64,000 nt of DNA from Brevundimonas vitisensis (GCF_016656965.1 NZ_CP067977.1:744001-808000); one strand, 5' to 3'; shown: positions 35,418-44,299, counted from the first letter of the stretch. Notes: generated from the sequence alone by a model not told the origin. Numbers and translations are program-made.

Positions 35418-36362
35418 TCAAAGCGACGCCGCGAACGCTTCCAGATCTTCCGGCGTATTCAGCGCGACGCCCTCGGCATCCGGCGCGATGCGTTTGGCCA
35501 TACCGGTCAGGACCTTGCCGGAGCCGATCTCGGCGAAGCGGGTGACGCCCCCCTCACCCGCCATCCACTCCATGGACTCGCGCCAGCGGACGCGGCCCGT
35601 GACCTGTTCGACCAGCAGGCGGCGTAGGACCTCGGCGTCGGTCTCGGGCCGGGCGGTGACATTGGCGACGACGGGCACGGCGGGGGCATGGATCGCGGCC
35701 CCGGCCAGGGCGGCGGCCATTTCATCTGCCGCCGGCTGCATCAGCGGACAGTGGAAGGGCGCCGAGACGTTCAGCGGGATGGCCCGCGCGCCCAGTTCCT
35801 TGGCCTTTTCGATCGCGCGGTCGACGGCGGCCTTGTCGCCCGAGATGACGATGTTGCCGGCATTGTTGTCGTTGGCGACGACGCAGACGCCGACTTCCGA
35901 CCCGGCGGCGGCGGCGGCCTCGGCCAGGGCCAGGTCGGTCTTGGGCCCGATCAGGGAGGCCATGGCCCCCCGGCCCACCGGCACCGCCCGCTGCATGGCC
36001 TGGCCGCGCAGTTTCAGCAGCCGCGCCGTGTCGGGCAGGCTGATCGCCCCCGCCGCGCACAGGGCCGAATATTCGCCCAGGGAATGACCGGCGACATAGC
36101 CGACGCGGCCCAGGTCCAGGCCGAACTGGCTCTGCAACACCCGCATGGTCGCGACCGACACGGCCATCAGGGCCGGCTGGGCGTTCTCGGTCAGGGTCAG
36201 CTGATCTTCGGGCCCGTCACGCATCAGTTGCGACAGCGACTGGCCCAGCGCCTGGTCGACCTCGGCAAAGACGTCGCGCGCGGCCGGAAAGGCGTCGGCC
36301 AGCGCCGCCCCCATGCCAACCGCCTGGTTGCCTTGACCGGGAAAGAGCAATGCGAGGGTCAT
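35418..36362 (-). CDS. fabD: Malonyl CoA-acyl carrier protein transacylase
   Basis: Loads malonyl groups onto ACP. 314 aa; the N terminus LALLFPGQGNQAVGMG, the nucleophile Ser94 in GHSLGEYSALCAAG, Arg in LLKLRGQAMQRAVP, and the catalytic His in NVSAPFHCPLM are all present. It is the first gene of the fabD-fabG-acpP-fabF-mltG-yicC-gmk run on the minus strand. Confidence 0.97.
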   Translation of the reverse strand: MTLALLFPGQGNQAVGMGAALADAFPAARDVFAEVDQALGQSLSQLMRDGPEDQLTLTENAQPALMAVSVATMRVLQSQFGLDLGRVGYVAGHSLGEYSALCAAGAISLPDTARLLKLRGQAMQRAVPVGRGAMASLIGPKTDLALAEAAAAAGSEVGVCVVANDNNAGNIVISGDKAAVDRAIEKAKELGARAIPLNVSAPFHCPLMQPAADEMAAALAGAAIHAPAVPVVANVTARPETDAEVLRRLLVEQVTGRVRWRESMEWMAGEGGVTRFAEIGSGKVLTGMAKRIAPDAEGVALNTPEDLEAFAASL

Positions 36363-36443
36363 GATCGTCCGTGATCCGTTGATTTGCGGGTCGGGTTAGG
36401 CCGCTTCACCGCGCGGGGCAAGATCAGGCGGCGGGCACGCAGC

Positions 36444-36794
36444 CTACTTGCGGTCGTCGCCGATGAAGGCCCCGGCGATCCAGCTGACCACGCCCGTGAC
36501 GATCGCCGCGCCGATACCGGGCCACAGGCCGTCGACGACGAAGCCGCCCAGCAGCACGGCCGTCAGACCGATCGTGGCGGCATTCACCACTAGCAGGAAA
36601 AGGCCCAGGGTGACGACGGTGATCGGAAAGGTGACGATGACCAGGATCGGCCGCACGACCGCATTGATGAGGCCCAGCAGGACGGCCGCCGCCGCCAGCG
36701 ATGCGCCCGAGGTGAAGTCCACGCCCGGCACCACCTGGGCCGACAGCCACAGACCCAGGGCCGTCACCACGGCCTGAACGATAAATCTCAGCAT
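36444..36794 (-). CDS. Phage holin family (four-helix) membrane protein
   Basis: 116 aa integral membrane protein of the YvlD/PF04020 group. The start at 36794 (MLRFIVQAVVTALGLWLSAQ) has a strong GGGGGAGA upstream. Four hydrophobic helices and the family segment LLGLINAVVRPILVIVTFPI are evident. Despite the family name no prophage genes are nearby; these are ordinary chromosomal membrane proteins of unknown role. It precedes the HIT gene divergently. Confidence 0.88.
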   Translation of the reverse strand: MLRFIVQAVVTALGLWLSAQVVPGVDFTSGASLAAAAVLLGLINAVVRPILVIVTFPITVVTLGLFLLVVNAATIGLTAVLLGGFVVDGLWPGIGAAIVTGVVSWIAGAFIGDDRK

Positions 36795-36881
36795 GGGCGA
36801 TTCTCCCCCTTCGGCTGCCCTCAGCATAGCGCAGGCCGACCCCGACCTGATAGCTTGCGCCGACCAGCAGCGGAGTCCTCC

Positions 36882-37319
36882 ATGAGCCTTCACGGCCCCT
36901 ATGATCCCGACAACATCTTTGCCCGCATCCTGCGCGGCGACATGCCCAATGTGACGGTGTGGGAAGACGACGACGTCCTGGCCTTCATGGACGTGTTTCC
37001 CCAGTCGGAGGGGCATGTTCTGGTGATTTCAAAGACGGCACACGCCCGCACCCTACTGGACATCGCCCCCGAGGCCCTGGCGCGGGTGACGGCTGCGGTC
37101 CAGCGAATCGCCCGTGCCGTGGACAAGGCCCTGGCCCCCGACGGCATCAGCGTGATGCAGTTCAACGGCGCGGCGGGCGGGCAGACGGTGTTTCACCTGC
37201 ATTTCCACGTCATTCCCCGCTGGAAGGACCGCCCGATGAAGGGCCATGGTCATGCCCCGATGGCCGACACCCAGGCCCTGCGCGCCCTGGCCGACCGGAT
37301 CGCGGCGGCGCTGGACTAG
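36882..37319 (+). CDS. HIT family hydrolase
   Basis: 145 aa nucleotide-binding protein of the HINT branch, which hydrolyses purine phosphoramidates. The histidine triad HLHFH is at 105-109 within QTVFHLHFHVIPRW; MQFNGAAGGQ is the preceding family segment. The start at 36882 (MSLHGPYDPDNIFARIL) has GGAG upstream. It is followed directly by a structured palindromic repeat. Confidence 0.95.
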   Translation: MSLHGPYDPDNIFARILRGDMPNVTVWEDDDVLAFMDVFPQSEGHVLVISKTAHARTLLDIAPEALARVTAAVQRIARAVDKALAPDGISVMQFNGAAGGQTVFHLHFHVIPRWKDRPMKGHGHAPMADTQALRALADRIAAALD

Positions 37320-37344
37320 AAGGGCATCGACATCCACGCCTGAT

Positions 37345-37477
37345 CCGTCATTCCGGGGCTTGGCAAAGCCAAGAACCCGGAACCCAGGAGGCTATCACAG
37401 GCCGATGAAGGTGCATTTGGGGTTCGAGCTGTTCCCCTGGGTTCCGGGTTCGCTCTGCGAGCGCCCCGGAATGACGG
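37345..37477. repeat. Structured palindromic repeat, long copy 1
   Basis: A 133-bp element bounded by perfect 15-bp inverted ends (CCGTCATTCCGGGGC / GCCCCGGAATGACGG). Inside each end is a mini-hairpin, CTTGGC-AAA-GCCAAG on the left and CGCTC-TGC-GAGCG on the right. A second 16-bp inner stem follows (GAACCCGGAACCCAGG and its complement). The middle about 40 bp is unrelated to copy 2. Folded, it gives a four-arm structure. It lies between the convergent HIT and DUF486 genes. Confidence 0.9.
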
Positions 37478-37522
37478 AGGTGAGGGTCACGGACGCGAAG
37501 GCCACTGGCTGCAGATCGAACG

Positions 37523-37876
37523 TTAAAAAGGGCCGCGGAAGATGAACCAAGCCCCGGCGGCGATCAGCATGAAGCCGACGCCGTGGTTCAGCGTCAGCTT
37601 CTCGCCCAGCCAGGTGACGGAGAACACGGCGAAGACGACCAGGGTAATGACCTCCTGCATCGTCTTCAGCTCGGCGGCGGAATAGACCTGATGGCCCAGG
37701 CGGTTGGCGGGGACGGCCAGCCAATATTCGAAGAAGGCGATGCCCCAGCTGATCATCACGACGATCCACAGGGGCTTCTGATCGAACTTTAGATGGCCAT
37801 ACCAGGCGAAGGTCATGAAGACGTTCGACAGGGCCAGCAGGATGACGGGCGCGATGTAGGACAGGGTCGTCGGCAT
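37523..37876 (-). CDS. DUF486 family membrane protein
   Basis: 117 aa, four predicted membrane helices, DMT-superfamily-like. The start at 37876 (MPTTLSYIAPVILLALSNVF) fits the family length of about 115 aa. Characteristic segments are FMTFAWYGHLKF, WGIAFFEYWLAVPANRLG and LKTMQEVITLVVFAVFSV. Function is unknown. It begins about 50 bp from tRNA-Thr, divergently. Confidence 0.9.
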   Translation of the reverse strand: MPTTLSYIAPVILLALSNVFMTFAWYGHLKFDQKPLWIVVMISWGIAFFEYWLAVPANRLGHQVYSAAELKTMQEVITLVVFAVFSVTWLGEKLTLNHGVGFMLIAAGAWFIFRGPF

Positions 37877-37927
37877 GCCACCACTGTGCTTGCACTGAAC
37901 GGATTCCGCCAGCATAAGCCCCCCGAT

Positions 37928-38003
37928 GCCGGTTTAGCTCAGTTGGTAGAGCGCCAGTTTTGTAAACTGGATGTCGCGGGTTCGAACCCTGCAACCGGCA
38001 CCA
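37928..38003 (+). tRNA. tRNA-Thr (UGU)
   Basis: A 76-nt tRNA with encoded CCA. The acceptor stem GCCGGTT pairs with AACCGGC, the anticodon stem CCAGT/ACTGG encloses TTTGTAA with anticodon TGT, and the T arm is GCGGGTTCGAACCCTGC. On the opposite strand the reading frame of the Rhs-like gene runs into it from the 3' side. Confidence 0.96.
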
Positions 38004-40257
38004 TTCCCCCATATACCATGACCGAGACATTGCCCTCGCCGTCGGTCAGGCTCTGGGGCTGGCCGTTGGCGGTATAGGTGACGCTCTCGGTAATGGCCTC
38101 GGGGCGGCCCAGGGCCGTGGTCATGGTGAGGGGACGGCCCGCCAGGTCATAGGTGGTCTGGGCGATGCGGTCGGGGCCGAAACCGCCCGCTGTGCCCGCC
38201 GTGCAGGCCGAGATCGGCAGGGCGGAGAACGCCGCCGGGTTCATCCGCTGTGCCGTGCACATCACCCGGCCGCTGGGGTCATAGGTGGCCTGGGACGCGG
38301 CATAGGTGACGCCACCCGCCTGCACCCGCATGGTCACTGGCCGCTTCAGCGGATCATACTGGGTCGCCGCCTGCTGCAGGCTGACGAACCCGGTCCAGGC
38401 CGCATCGCCATAACCGGTCGTGGTGCCGACCTCGGTCAGGGTCGGTGAGCCGTCGACGTCATAGGTCACCCGCTGCGCCCGATGCAGGCCCGCGCCCGCC
38501 CCGTCCGGATCGGGGCCGATCACCCCCACCATTCGCCGCGAGGCATCATAGCGATAGCGGGTCGTGTCCGCCGTGCCGGCCAGCGGCCCGTCCACCGTCA
38601 GGGTATCGCCATTGTGGTCATAGGCCGTGGTCACCGTGGCCAGGGCCGTGGTGCCCGAGCCGGAGGTCACCTGGGTCGGCAACAAATTGTTAGCCGTGCC
38701 GGTGGTGCCATAGACGACGGTGGTCTTCACCTCGTCGGCGGTGTCGGCACAGCTCGCGCCGGTGGCACAGGCCGAGACTGTCAGCGGCACGGTGACCGCC
38801 GCCGGATCCTGCACATAGCCGCCCATCCCGTCCGAGACCCAGGCATGGCGTGCGCCATAGGTGATGCGGGTCTGGGGACGGACTGCGCCGACGCTGGGTG
38901 CAGGCTCGGTCACCGTCAGCAGGCCGCCGTGGACGGGGTCGTAGGTATAGTCAGTGACCGCGCCGCGCGGATCGGTGGTGGCGGTCGGCTGGTTGCAGGT
39001 CACCGGGTTGGGACAGGTCGACGGATAGGTGGCCGTGCTGACGATGTCGGGCGCGCCCGAGCCGGTCTTGGCCTCCTGGGTCACGGCGGTGACATTGCCG
39101 CGCGTATCATAGGTGTAGCGGACGGCGTTGGTCTCGGGCGCAACGACGCGAGTCAGGCGCTGGTTGGCGTCATAGGTCAGGCTGGTGGTGTTGCCGAGCG
39201 GATCCTGGCGGGAAGCGACCAGCCCCGTAGCGATCGAGGAGACGGTCGTGGTCACCCCGCCGTCCGGCGCGGTCACCGTGGTAGTGCGTAACCCGCCCGC
39301 GTCGGAATACGCATAGGTCCAGGTGCCGCCCCCCGCCTGATACGAGATCACGCGGCTGGCGCTGTTGTAGACGACGGTGACGGTGTTGGCCGTGGGACTG
39401 GACGGTAGGCGGATGCCCAGGGTCAGGGGCGCAGTCCAGCCGTATTGCGTGGTCGCGCCGCTCTGGTCCGTGACGGTCGTGCTGGTGAAGGTCGCACTGG
39501 GCCACGTGATCGGTGCCGTGCAGCCATCCAGCTGTGGACAGACGGCGGCGTTGAAGGCGGTGACCTTGGTCAGCCGCGTCCAGTCCGGAGCCTCCCAGTC
39601 CTGCGACATGAATTCAAGCGCATAGTCCATGTCCAGGCGGAAGCCGTGGTTGTTTGTCACCCCCTCCAGCCGGACGACATAGTAGTAGGGTTGGGTCGGG
39701 ATTTCCTGGACGGCAACCTGATAGATGAGCTCCGTCCGCTCGCCATTGGGACGGACGATCTCGGTCAACCGGCCCTGGTTGGCGACCGTGGGTCCGAACC
39801 CCGGATCGGCCAGCAGCTTGTTGAACCGCGCCACAGTCCCGTCGGTCATGGTATAGGTATAGATGTCGCCCGACAGGGTCAGCGTCTGACCCAGGTTCCT
39901 CTGCGGAATTAACACCCCGCCCGTCAGGGTGAAAACGTCCGAAAAGGCCCCGATGCTGACGACGTAGGTTGTACCGGTCGAGGCGATAGTGCCGGTCCAG
40001 TTGTCGCGCCAATCGACCGAGCCGATATAGGTCCGCTGATAGGCCAGGGTTGCCGCACCCTGGCCGATGCTGACCGGCGTATCCGACAGCACCAGCCGTC
40101 CGGAGGCCAGATCGACGCCCCGCTCGTCCACCGAATAGTTGACCGGCGGCGGGCCCACCAGCGGAGCTTGGGCAAGGGCGGATCCCGCAATGAGCGCCAG
40201 GCTGGAGGCCAGGGATAGGCTGAGTGCCAGGCGGTTCAAGGGCGGGAGGATTCTCAT
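37939..40257 (-). CDS. Secreted YD-repeat (Rhs-like) protein, 3' end truncated at tRNA-Thr
   Basis: Exported protein with signal peptide (LALSLSLASSLALIAGSALA) and many YD repeats (TYDANQRLTRV, YTYDTRGNVTA, YRYDASRRMVG, TYDPSGRVMC). The ATG at 40257 has GAGGGGGCAG upstream. Recognisable repeats continue to TANGQPQSLTDGEGN; then the frame crosses the tRNA-Thr gene in antisense and stops after about 20 more codons. The usual Rhs core domain and variable C-terminal tip are missing, so the gene appears cut at the tRNA 3' end. YD-repeat proteins form shells around toxins or bind carbohydrate; no function can be proven here. Confidence 0.75.
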   Translation of the reverse strand: MRILPPLNRLALSLSLASSLALIAGSALAQAPLVGPPPVNYSVDERGVDLASGRLVLSDTPVSIGQGAATLAYQRTYIGSVDWRDNWTGTIASTGTTYVVSIGAFSDVFTLTGGVLIPQRNLGQTLTLSGDIYTYTMTDGTVARFNKLLADPGFGPTVANQGRLTEIVRPNGERTELIYQVAVQEIPTQPYYYVVRLEGVTNNHGFRLDMDYALEFMSQDWEAPDWTRLTKVTAFNAAVCPQLDGCTAPITWPSATFTSTTVTDQSGATTQYGWTAPLTLGIRLPSSPTANTVTVVYNSASRVISYQAGGGTWTYAYSDAGGLRTTTVTAPDGGVTTTVSSIATGLVASRQDPLGNTTSLTYDANQRLTRVVAPETNAVRYTYDTRGNVTAVTQEAKTGSGAPDIVSTATYPSTCPNPVTCNQPTATTDPRGAVTDYTYDPVHGGLLTVTEPAPSVGAVRPQTRITYGARHAWVSDGMGGYVQDPAAVTVPLTVSACATGASCADTADEVKTTVVYGTTGTANNLLPTQVTSGSGTTALATVTTAYDHNGDTLTVDGPLAGTADTTRYRYDASRRMVGVIGPDPDGAGAGLHRAQRVTYDVDGSPTLTEVGTTTGYGDAAWTGFVSLQQAATQYDPLKRPVTMRVQAGGVTYAASQATYDPSGRVMCTAQRMNPAAFSALPISACTAGTAGGFGPDRIAQTTYDLAGRPLTMTTALGRPEAITESVTYTANGQPQSLTDGEGNVSVMVYGGMVPVAGFEPATSSLQNWRSTN

Positions 40258-40268
40258 CGCCTGCCCCC

Positions 40269-40841
40269 TCAATGACAGCATGTGTTGGACTGCCACAGGA
40301 CGGTCGTCCCCGCGGCGTTCTTCATCACCAGATTGCCGTCGTTTTGCAGGGTCAGCACGGCCCCGGCATTGCCGCCGGTGCTGCTCTGCCAGATCGCGGT
40401 ACCGGCCGGGTCGGCGATCACGGCGTTGCCACCCGCCTGAACCCGGAAATAGACCGACCGACCCGTGGCCGTGCCGCTGTTCCAAAGCACGGTGGAGCCC
40501 AAATGCAGAACCAGATTGCCGTCTCTCTGAAGGGTCAAGGTGAAGCGACCGTCCTGCGACGTCAGTTTCTGTGTCGGGAGCAGGGTCTGTTCAGAGGTCA
40601 GCTGCCAGGCCAGCGTCGGGCCGGGGTGAGCGACCGCACCGCGACTGAGCCGATTGTCCGCATCATCGAAACCATAGCTGGCCGTGACGCCGCCGGACGC
40701 CGGGGCCGTCGTCACCGCCACGACCCGACCGTTGGCATCATACAGAATGGTCTGGGCATCCTGAGCCGCGGCAGGCGAAGACGCCGCGAACCAGACCAAT
40801 GCGCCAAGCGCCAGCTGTGACAGCCAACTGCGATGCTGCAT
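40269..40841 (-). CDS. Secreted protein with a YD motif and a bulb-type lectin domain
   Basis: 190 aa from the ATG at 40841. A signal peptide (to about residue 27) is followed by one YD-repeat-like motif (ILYDANGRVVAVTTAPA, FDDADNRLSRG). A B-lectin domain then occupies about residues 80-190, with repeated FTLTLQRDGNLVLHL, VLWNSGT, VLTLQNDGNLVMKN and VLWQSNT units typical of mannose-binding bulb lectins. It ends in CCH. It lies 11 bp upstream of the Rhs-like gene, in one operon, so it probably binds a surface glycan in concert with it (inference). Confidence 0.8.
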   Translation of the reverse strand: MQHRSWLSQLALGALVWFAASSPAAAQDAQTILYDANGRVVAVTTAPASGGVTASYGFDDADNRLSRGAVAHPGPTLAWQLTSEQTLLPTQKLTSQDGRFTLTLQRDGNLVLHLGSTVLWNSGTATGRSVYFRVQAGGNAVIADPAGTAIWQSSTGGNAGAVLTLQNDGNLVMKNAAGTTVLWQSNTCCH

Positions 40842-41018
40842 AACAATCCCCCATCCAACGAACAAGGTTTATTGAAATCGCGCTCGCGTCAAGGTGGTGA
40901 TTGAGGCACGCCACGCGTAAAAATCGGTAAAGACGGAGGCTCTACCCCTGTGACAGATTCAGCGCGCCACGCCGCCCGCGACATTGCGTGCCTTGAAACC
41001 TCGACACTCGCCGAATAT

Positions 41019-41033
41019 TGAGACGCGTTCTCA
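41019..41033. promoter_or_regulatory. Candidate Fur box upstream of TonB-dependent receptor
   Basis: TGAGACGCGTTCTCA has the TGAGA-N5-TCTCA symmetry of Fur operators of the TGAGAATnATTCTCA type. It lies 22 bp before the receptor start, where it would overlap the promoter or ribosome site. The fit to the 7-1-7 consensus is partial (4/7 and 5/7), but the dyad symmetry and position are convincing. Confidence 0.55.
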
Positions 41034-41054
41034 TTCGCGGAAAGTGCCTGATCG

Positions 41055-43205
41055 ATGTCTCGCTCCCTGTTGCTCGCCTCCTGCTGCGCCCTGGTTCTGG
41101 GCAGCCCGGCCCTCGCCCAGGAGCCGGAGGCCACCAATGTCGACGAGATCGTGGTGACGGGTTCGCAGGTGACCCTGACGGCGCCCTATGCCGGGGGTCA
41201 GGTGGCGCGGGGCGGACGGGTCGGCCTGTTCGGGGCGCTGAACGTCATGGACACCCCCTTTGCCTCGACCAACTACACCGAGGAACTGCTGCGCAATCAG
41301 CAGTCGCGCAGCGTGGGCGATGTGCTGCAGAACGACCCGGCCGTGCGCGTCAGCAAGGGTTTCGGCAACTTCCAGGAACTGTATGTGATCCGGGGCTTCC
41401 CGGTGTATTCCGACGACATGACCTACAACGGTCTGTACGGCATTCTGCCGCGTCAGTTCGTGGCCGCCGAGTTCCTGGAGCGGGTCGAGGTCTTCCACGG
41501 GGCAACCGCCTTTCTGAACGGCGCGGCCCCCGGCGGCAGCGGCGTCGGCGGGGCCTTCAACCTGACCCCCAAGCGCGCGCCCGATCTGCCCCTCAACCGC
41601 CTGACCGCGGGGATCGAGGGTGAGGGCGAACTGTATCTGGCCGCCGACATCGCGCGCCGGTTCGGTGCGGCGGGCGACTATGGCCTGCGGGCCAATCTGG
41701 CGCATCGCAACGGCGAGGCGGGTGTCGAGGGCGAGGATCGCGAACTGACGGCGCTCGGCCTGGGTCTGGATCGTCGCGGCGAACGGGCCCGGTTCGCAGC
41801 CGACATCGGCTATCAGGATCACCGCATCGACGCCCCGCGCCCGACCGTGACCCCGGCGGGGGCCATCCCTGCCCCGCCGTCGGCCGACAGCAACTTTGCC
41901 CAGCCTTGGACCTACACCGACGAGCGCCAGCTGTTCGGCGTGGTGCGTGCCGAGTTCGATGTGTCGGACGCCGTCTCGACCTGGGCCGCCTTTGGCGGGC
42001 GCAATGGCAAGGAAGCCAATGTCCTGGCCAATCCGACGGCCCAGCCGAATGGCTCGCTGAGCGCCTATCGCTTCGACAACGCCCGTGAGGACACTGTCTG
42101 GTCCGGCGATGCGGGCATTCGCGCCGAGCTGACCACCGGACCGGTCGGCCACCGCATCGTCGCCTCGGCCAGCCAGGTGCAGTCCAAGTCGCGCAACGCC
42201 TATGCCTTTTCCAACTTCGGCGGCTTTGCCAGCGACCTCTATGCGCCGGTGACGGTGGCCCCGCCTGCGGCCAACTTCTTCGTCGGCGGTGACCTGGATG
42301 ATCCCAATGTGACCGAGCGGGTGAACAACACCAGCTTCGCCCTGGCCGACATGCTGTCGTTTGCCGACGGTCGGTTCCTGGTCACCCTTGGTGCCCGGTA
42401 TCAGCAGATCGAGACGGCCTCCTATGACTACAACACCGGTGCCGGGCTTTCGTCGTATGAGGGGGACGCCACCACGCCGGTTCTGGCCGTGGTCTATCGG
42501 CCCAATGACTGGCTGTCGGTCTATGCCAACTATGCCGAGGCCCTGATCCCCGGCCAGATCGCCCCGGCTGTCAGCGGTGGCGTACCGGTGTCCAATGCGG
42601 GCGAGGCGCTGTCGCCCTTCCGCGGGGAACAGGCCGAGGTCGGGTTCAAATATGACGTCGGCCGGTTCGGCGGCAGTGTCAGCCTGTTCCGCACCAGCCT
42701 GCCCAGCGCCTATGTCGAGAACGCCGTCTTCGCCGCCAATGGCGAACAGCAGAACACCGGGCTGGAGGTCGCCTTCTTCGGCGAGCCCCGCGACGGCCTG
42801 CGTGTGCTGGGCGGCTGGACCTGGCTGGACGCCGAACTGACCCGCACAGCGGGCGGCGCCATGGACGGCCTGCGTCCAATCGGTACGCCGGAGTTTCAGG
42901 GCAATGTGAATGTCGAATGGGACGTTCCCGCCGCCACCGGCCTGACGCTGGAGGGCCGCATCGTCCATACGGGCGAGCAGCCTGCGAACGGGGCCAATAC
43001 GGTCGACCTGGACGCCTGGACCCGGTTCGACGCCGGGCTGCGCTATAGCCGCGACATGGGCGGCCGTCCGATCACCCTGCGTGCCCGGATCGAGAATCTG
43101 GCGGACGAGGATCACTGGGTCGCCGTCGGCGGCTTCCCCGGTGCCAACTATCTGACCCTGGGCGCGCCGCGCACCCTGAGGCTGTCGCTGTCGACGGACT
43201 TCTAG
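41055..43205 (+). CDS. TonB-dependent siderophore receptor
   Basis: 716 aa outer-membrane receptor for a ferric siderophore. Signal peptide (cleavage near ALAQ-EP), TonB-box-like DEIVVTGS, plug domain with SVGDVLQNDPAVRVSKGF, LYVIRGFPVYSDDMTYNGL and ERVEVFHGATAFLNGAAPGG (typical of the FhuA/FepA siderophore subfamily), then a 22-strand barrel ending in LRLSLSTDF with terminal Phe. It is followed 5 bp later by a PepSY protein, a pairing typical of siderophore import loci. Confidence 0.95.
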   Translation: MSRSLLLASCCALVLGSPALAQEPEATNVDEIVVTGSQVTLTAPYAGGQVARGGRVGLFGALNVMDTPFASTNYTEELLRNQQSRSVGDVLQNDPAVRVSKGFGNFQELYVIRGFPVYSDDMTYNGLYGILPRQFVAAEFLERVEVFHGATAFLNGAAPGGSGVGGAFNLTPKRAPDLPLNRLTAGIEGEGELYLAADIARRFGAAGDYGLRANLAHRNGEAGVEGEDRELTALGLGLDRRGERARFAADIGYQDHRIDAPRPTVTPAGAIPAPPSADSNFAQPWTYTDERQLFGVVRAEFDVSDAVSTWAAFGGRNGKEANVLANPTAQPNGSLSAYRFDNAREDTVWSGDAGIRAELTTGPVGHRIVASASQVQSKSRNAYAFSNFGGFASDLYAPVTVAPPAANFFVGGDLDDPNVTERVNNTSFALADMLSFADGRFLVTLGARYQQIETASYDYNTGAGLSSYEGDATTPVLAVVYRPNDWLSVYANYAEALIPGQIAPAVSGGVPVSNAGEALSPFRGEQAEVGFKYDVGRFGGSVSLFRTSLPSAYVENAVFAANGEQQNTGLEVAFFGEPRDGLRVLGGWTWLDAELTRTAGGAMDGLRPIGTPEFQGNVNVEWDVPAATGLTLEGRIVHTGEQPANGANTVDLDAWTRFDAGLRYSRDMGGRPITLRARIENLADEDHWVAVGGFPGANYLTLGAPRTLRLSLSTDF

Positions 43206-43210
43206 GCCGG

Positions 43211-44299
43211 ATGAAGCCGTCCACTCTGCGAGCCTGGTCATGGGTCCATACCTGGTCCAGCCTGGTCTCGACCGTCTTTCTGTTGATGCTGTGCCTGACC
43301 GGCCTGCCGCTGGTGTTCAGCCATGAACTGGACCATCTGCTGCTGGACGAAGCCTGGGCGCCGGCCAATCCGGACGGGCAGCGCCTCAGCCTGGATCAGG
43401 TGCTGGAGACGGCTCTGGCGCGCCATCCCGGCGATGTCCCGGCCTTCATGAGTTTCGACGAAGACCGGCCGGTGGTGAACGTCACCAGCCGGGCCCCCGA
43501 CGCTCCGGCGGGCAGTTTCAACTTCCAGCCGATCGACCAGACCAGCGGGGAGGCCGCGCCCCCGGTGGCCGGGCACCCGGTGATGGAGTTCATCCTTCAG
43601 CTGCACACCGACATGTTCCTTGGCCTGGGCGGGATGCTGTTCCTGGGGCTGATGGGGCTGTTTCTGGTCGCTGCGGTGGTGTCGGGGGTGGTGCTGTATG
43701 CCCCCTTCATGCGCCGACTGCCCTTCGGCACCGTGCGTGTGGAAAAGGCGACGCGTACGCGGTGGCTCGACTACCACAACCTCTTAGGCATCGTGACGGT
43801 GGCCTGGATCCTGGTCGTGGGGCTGACGGGGGTGGTCAACACCCTGGCGACGCCGATCCTGGCCTATTGGAAGGATACGGCCCTGCGCGAACTGGTCGCC
43901 ACGCAACAGGCCCCCGCGACAGTCGGAGAGTGGGCGTCGCTGGACGCCGCCGTGGCGCGGGCCAAGGTCGCCCTGCCCGGCAAGACGCTGCAGTTCGTGG
44001 CCTTTCCCGGGACCGACTATACGACCGACCACCATTATGCGGTCTTCTTCCACGGCGACACGCCACTGACGACCCATCTGACGACGCCGGCCCTGATCGA
44101 TATCCGGACAGGCGAACTGGCCGCTGTCGCCCCTGTGCCCTGGTATGTGAAGGCGCTGTCGCTGTCCCAGCCGCTGCATTTCGGTGACTACGGCGGGCTG
44201 GGCCTGAAAATCGTCTGGGCCCTGCTCGACCTGATGACGATCATCATTCTGGCGTCCGGTCTCTATCTGTGGGTCGCACGGCGGAGACAGGCACGATGA
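43211..44299 (+). CDS. PepSY-associated membrane protein (ferric-siderophore reductase type)
   Basis: 362 aa inner-membrane protein of the PepSY_TM family, with an N-terminal helix (WSWVHTWSSLVSTVFLLML), a periplasmic PepSY region, two central helices (FLGLMGLFLVAAVVSGVVLY, LDYHNLLGIVTVAWILVVG), another PepSY region and a last helix (LKIVWALLDLMTIIILAS). Conserved His residues in the helices (VHTWSSL, LHTDMFLG, DYHNLLG) could bind haem. Members near TonB receptors are thought to reduce siderophore-bound iron. It overlaps the next gene by 4 bp. Confidence 0.88.
   Translation: MKPSTLRAWSWVHTWSSLVSTVFLLMLCLTGLPLVFSHELDHLLLDEAWAPANPDGQRLSLDQVLETALARHPGDVPAFMSFDEDRPVVNVTSRAPDAPAGSFNFQPIDQTSGEAAPPVAGHPVMEFILQLHTDMFLGLGGMLFLGLMGLFLVAAVVSGVVLYAPFMRRLPFGTVRVEKATRTRWLDYHNLLGIVTVAWILVVGLTGVVNTLATPILAYWKDTALRELVATQQAPATVGEWASLDAAVARAKVALPGKTLQFVAFPGTDYTTDHHYAVFFHGDTPLTTHLTTPALIDIRTGELAAVAPVPWYVKALSLSQPLHFGDYGGLGLKIVWALLDLMTIIILASGLYLWVARRRQAR

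Noticed and set aside
36444..36794. Prophage, suggested by the phage-holin family name
   Set aside because: No capsid, integrase, lysis or tail gene is nearby; PF04020 proteins are widespread chromosomal membrane proteins.
37939..38003. C-terminal residues of the Rhs-like frame (VPVAGFEPATSSLQNW)
   Set aside because: This is the antisense translation of the tRNA-Thr gene, a known artefact, and not a genuine protein end.
40842..41018. Second attachment site (copy of the tRNA-Thr 3' end) marking an island boundary
   Set aside because: No repeat of the tRNA 3' sequence is visible upstream of the lectin gene or elsewhere in the window, and no integrase is present.
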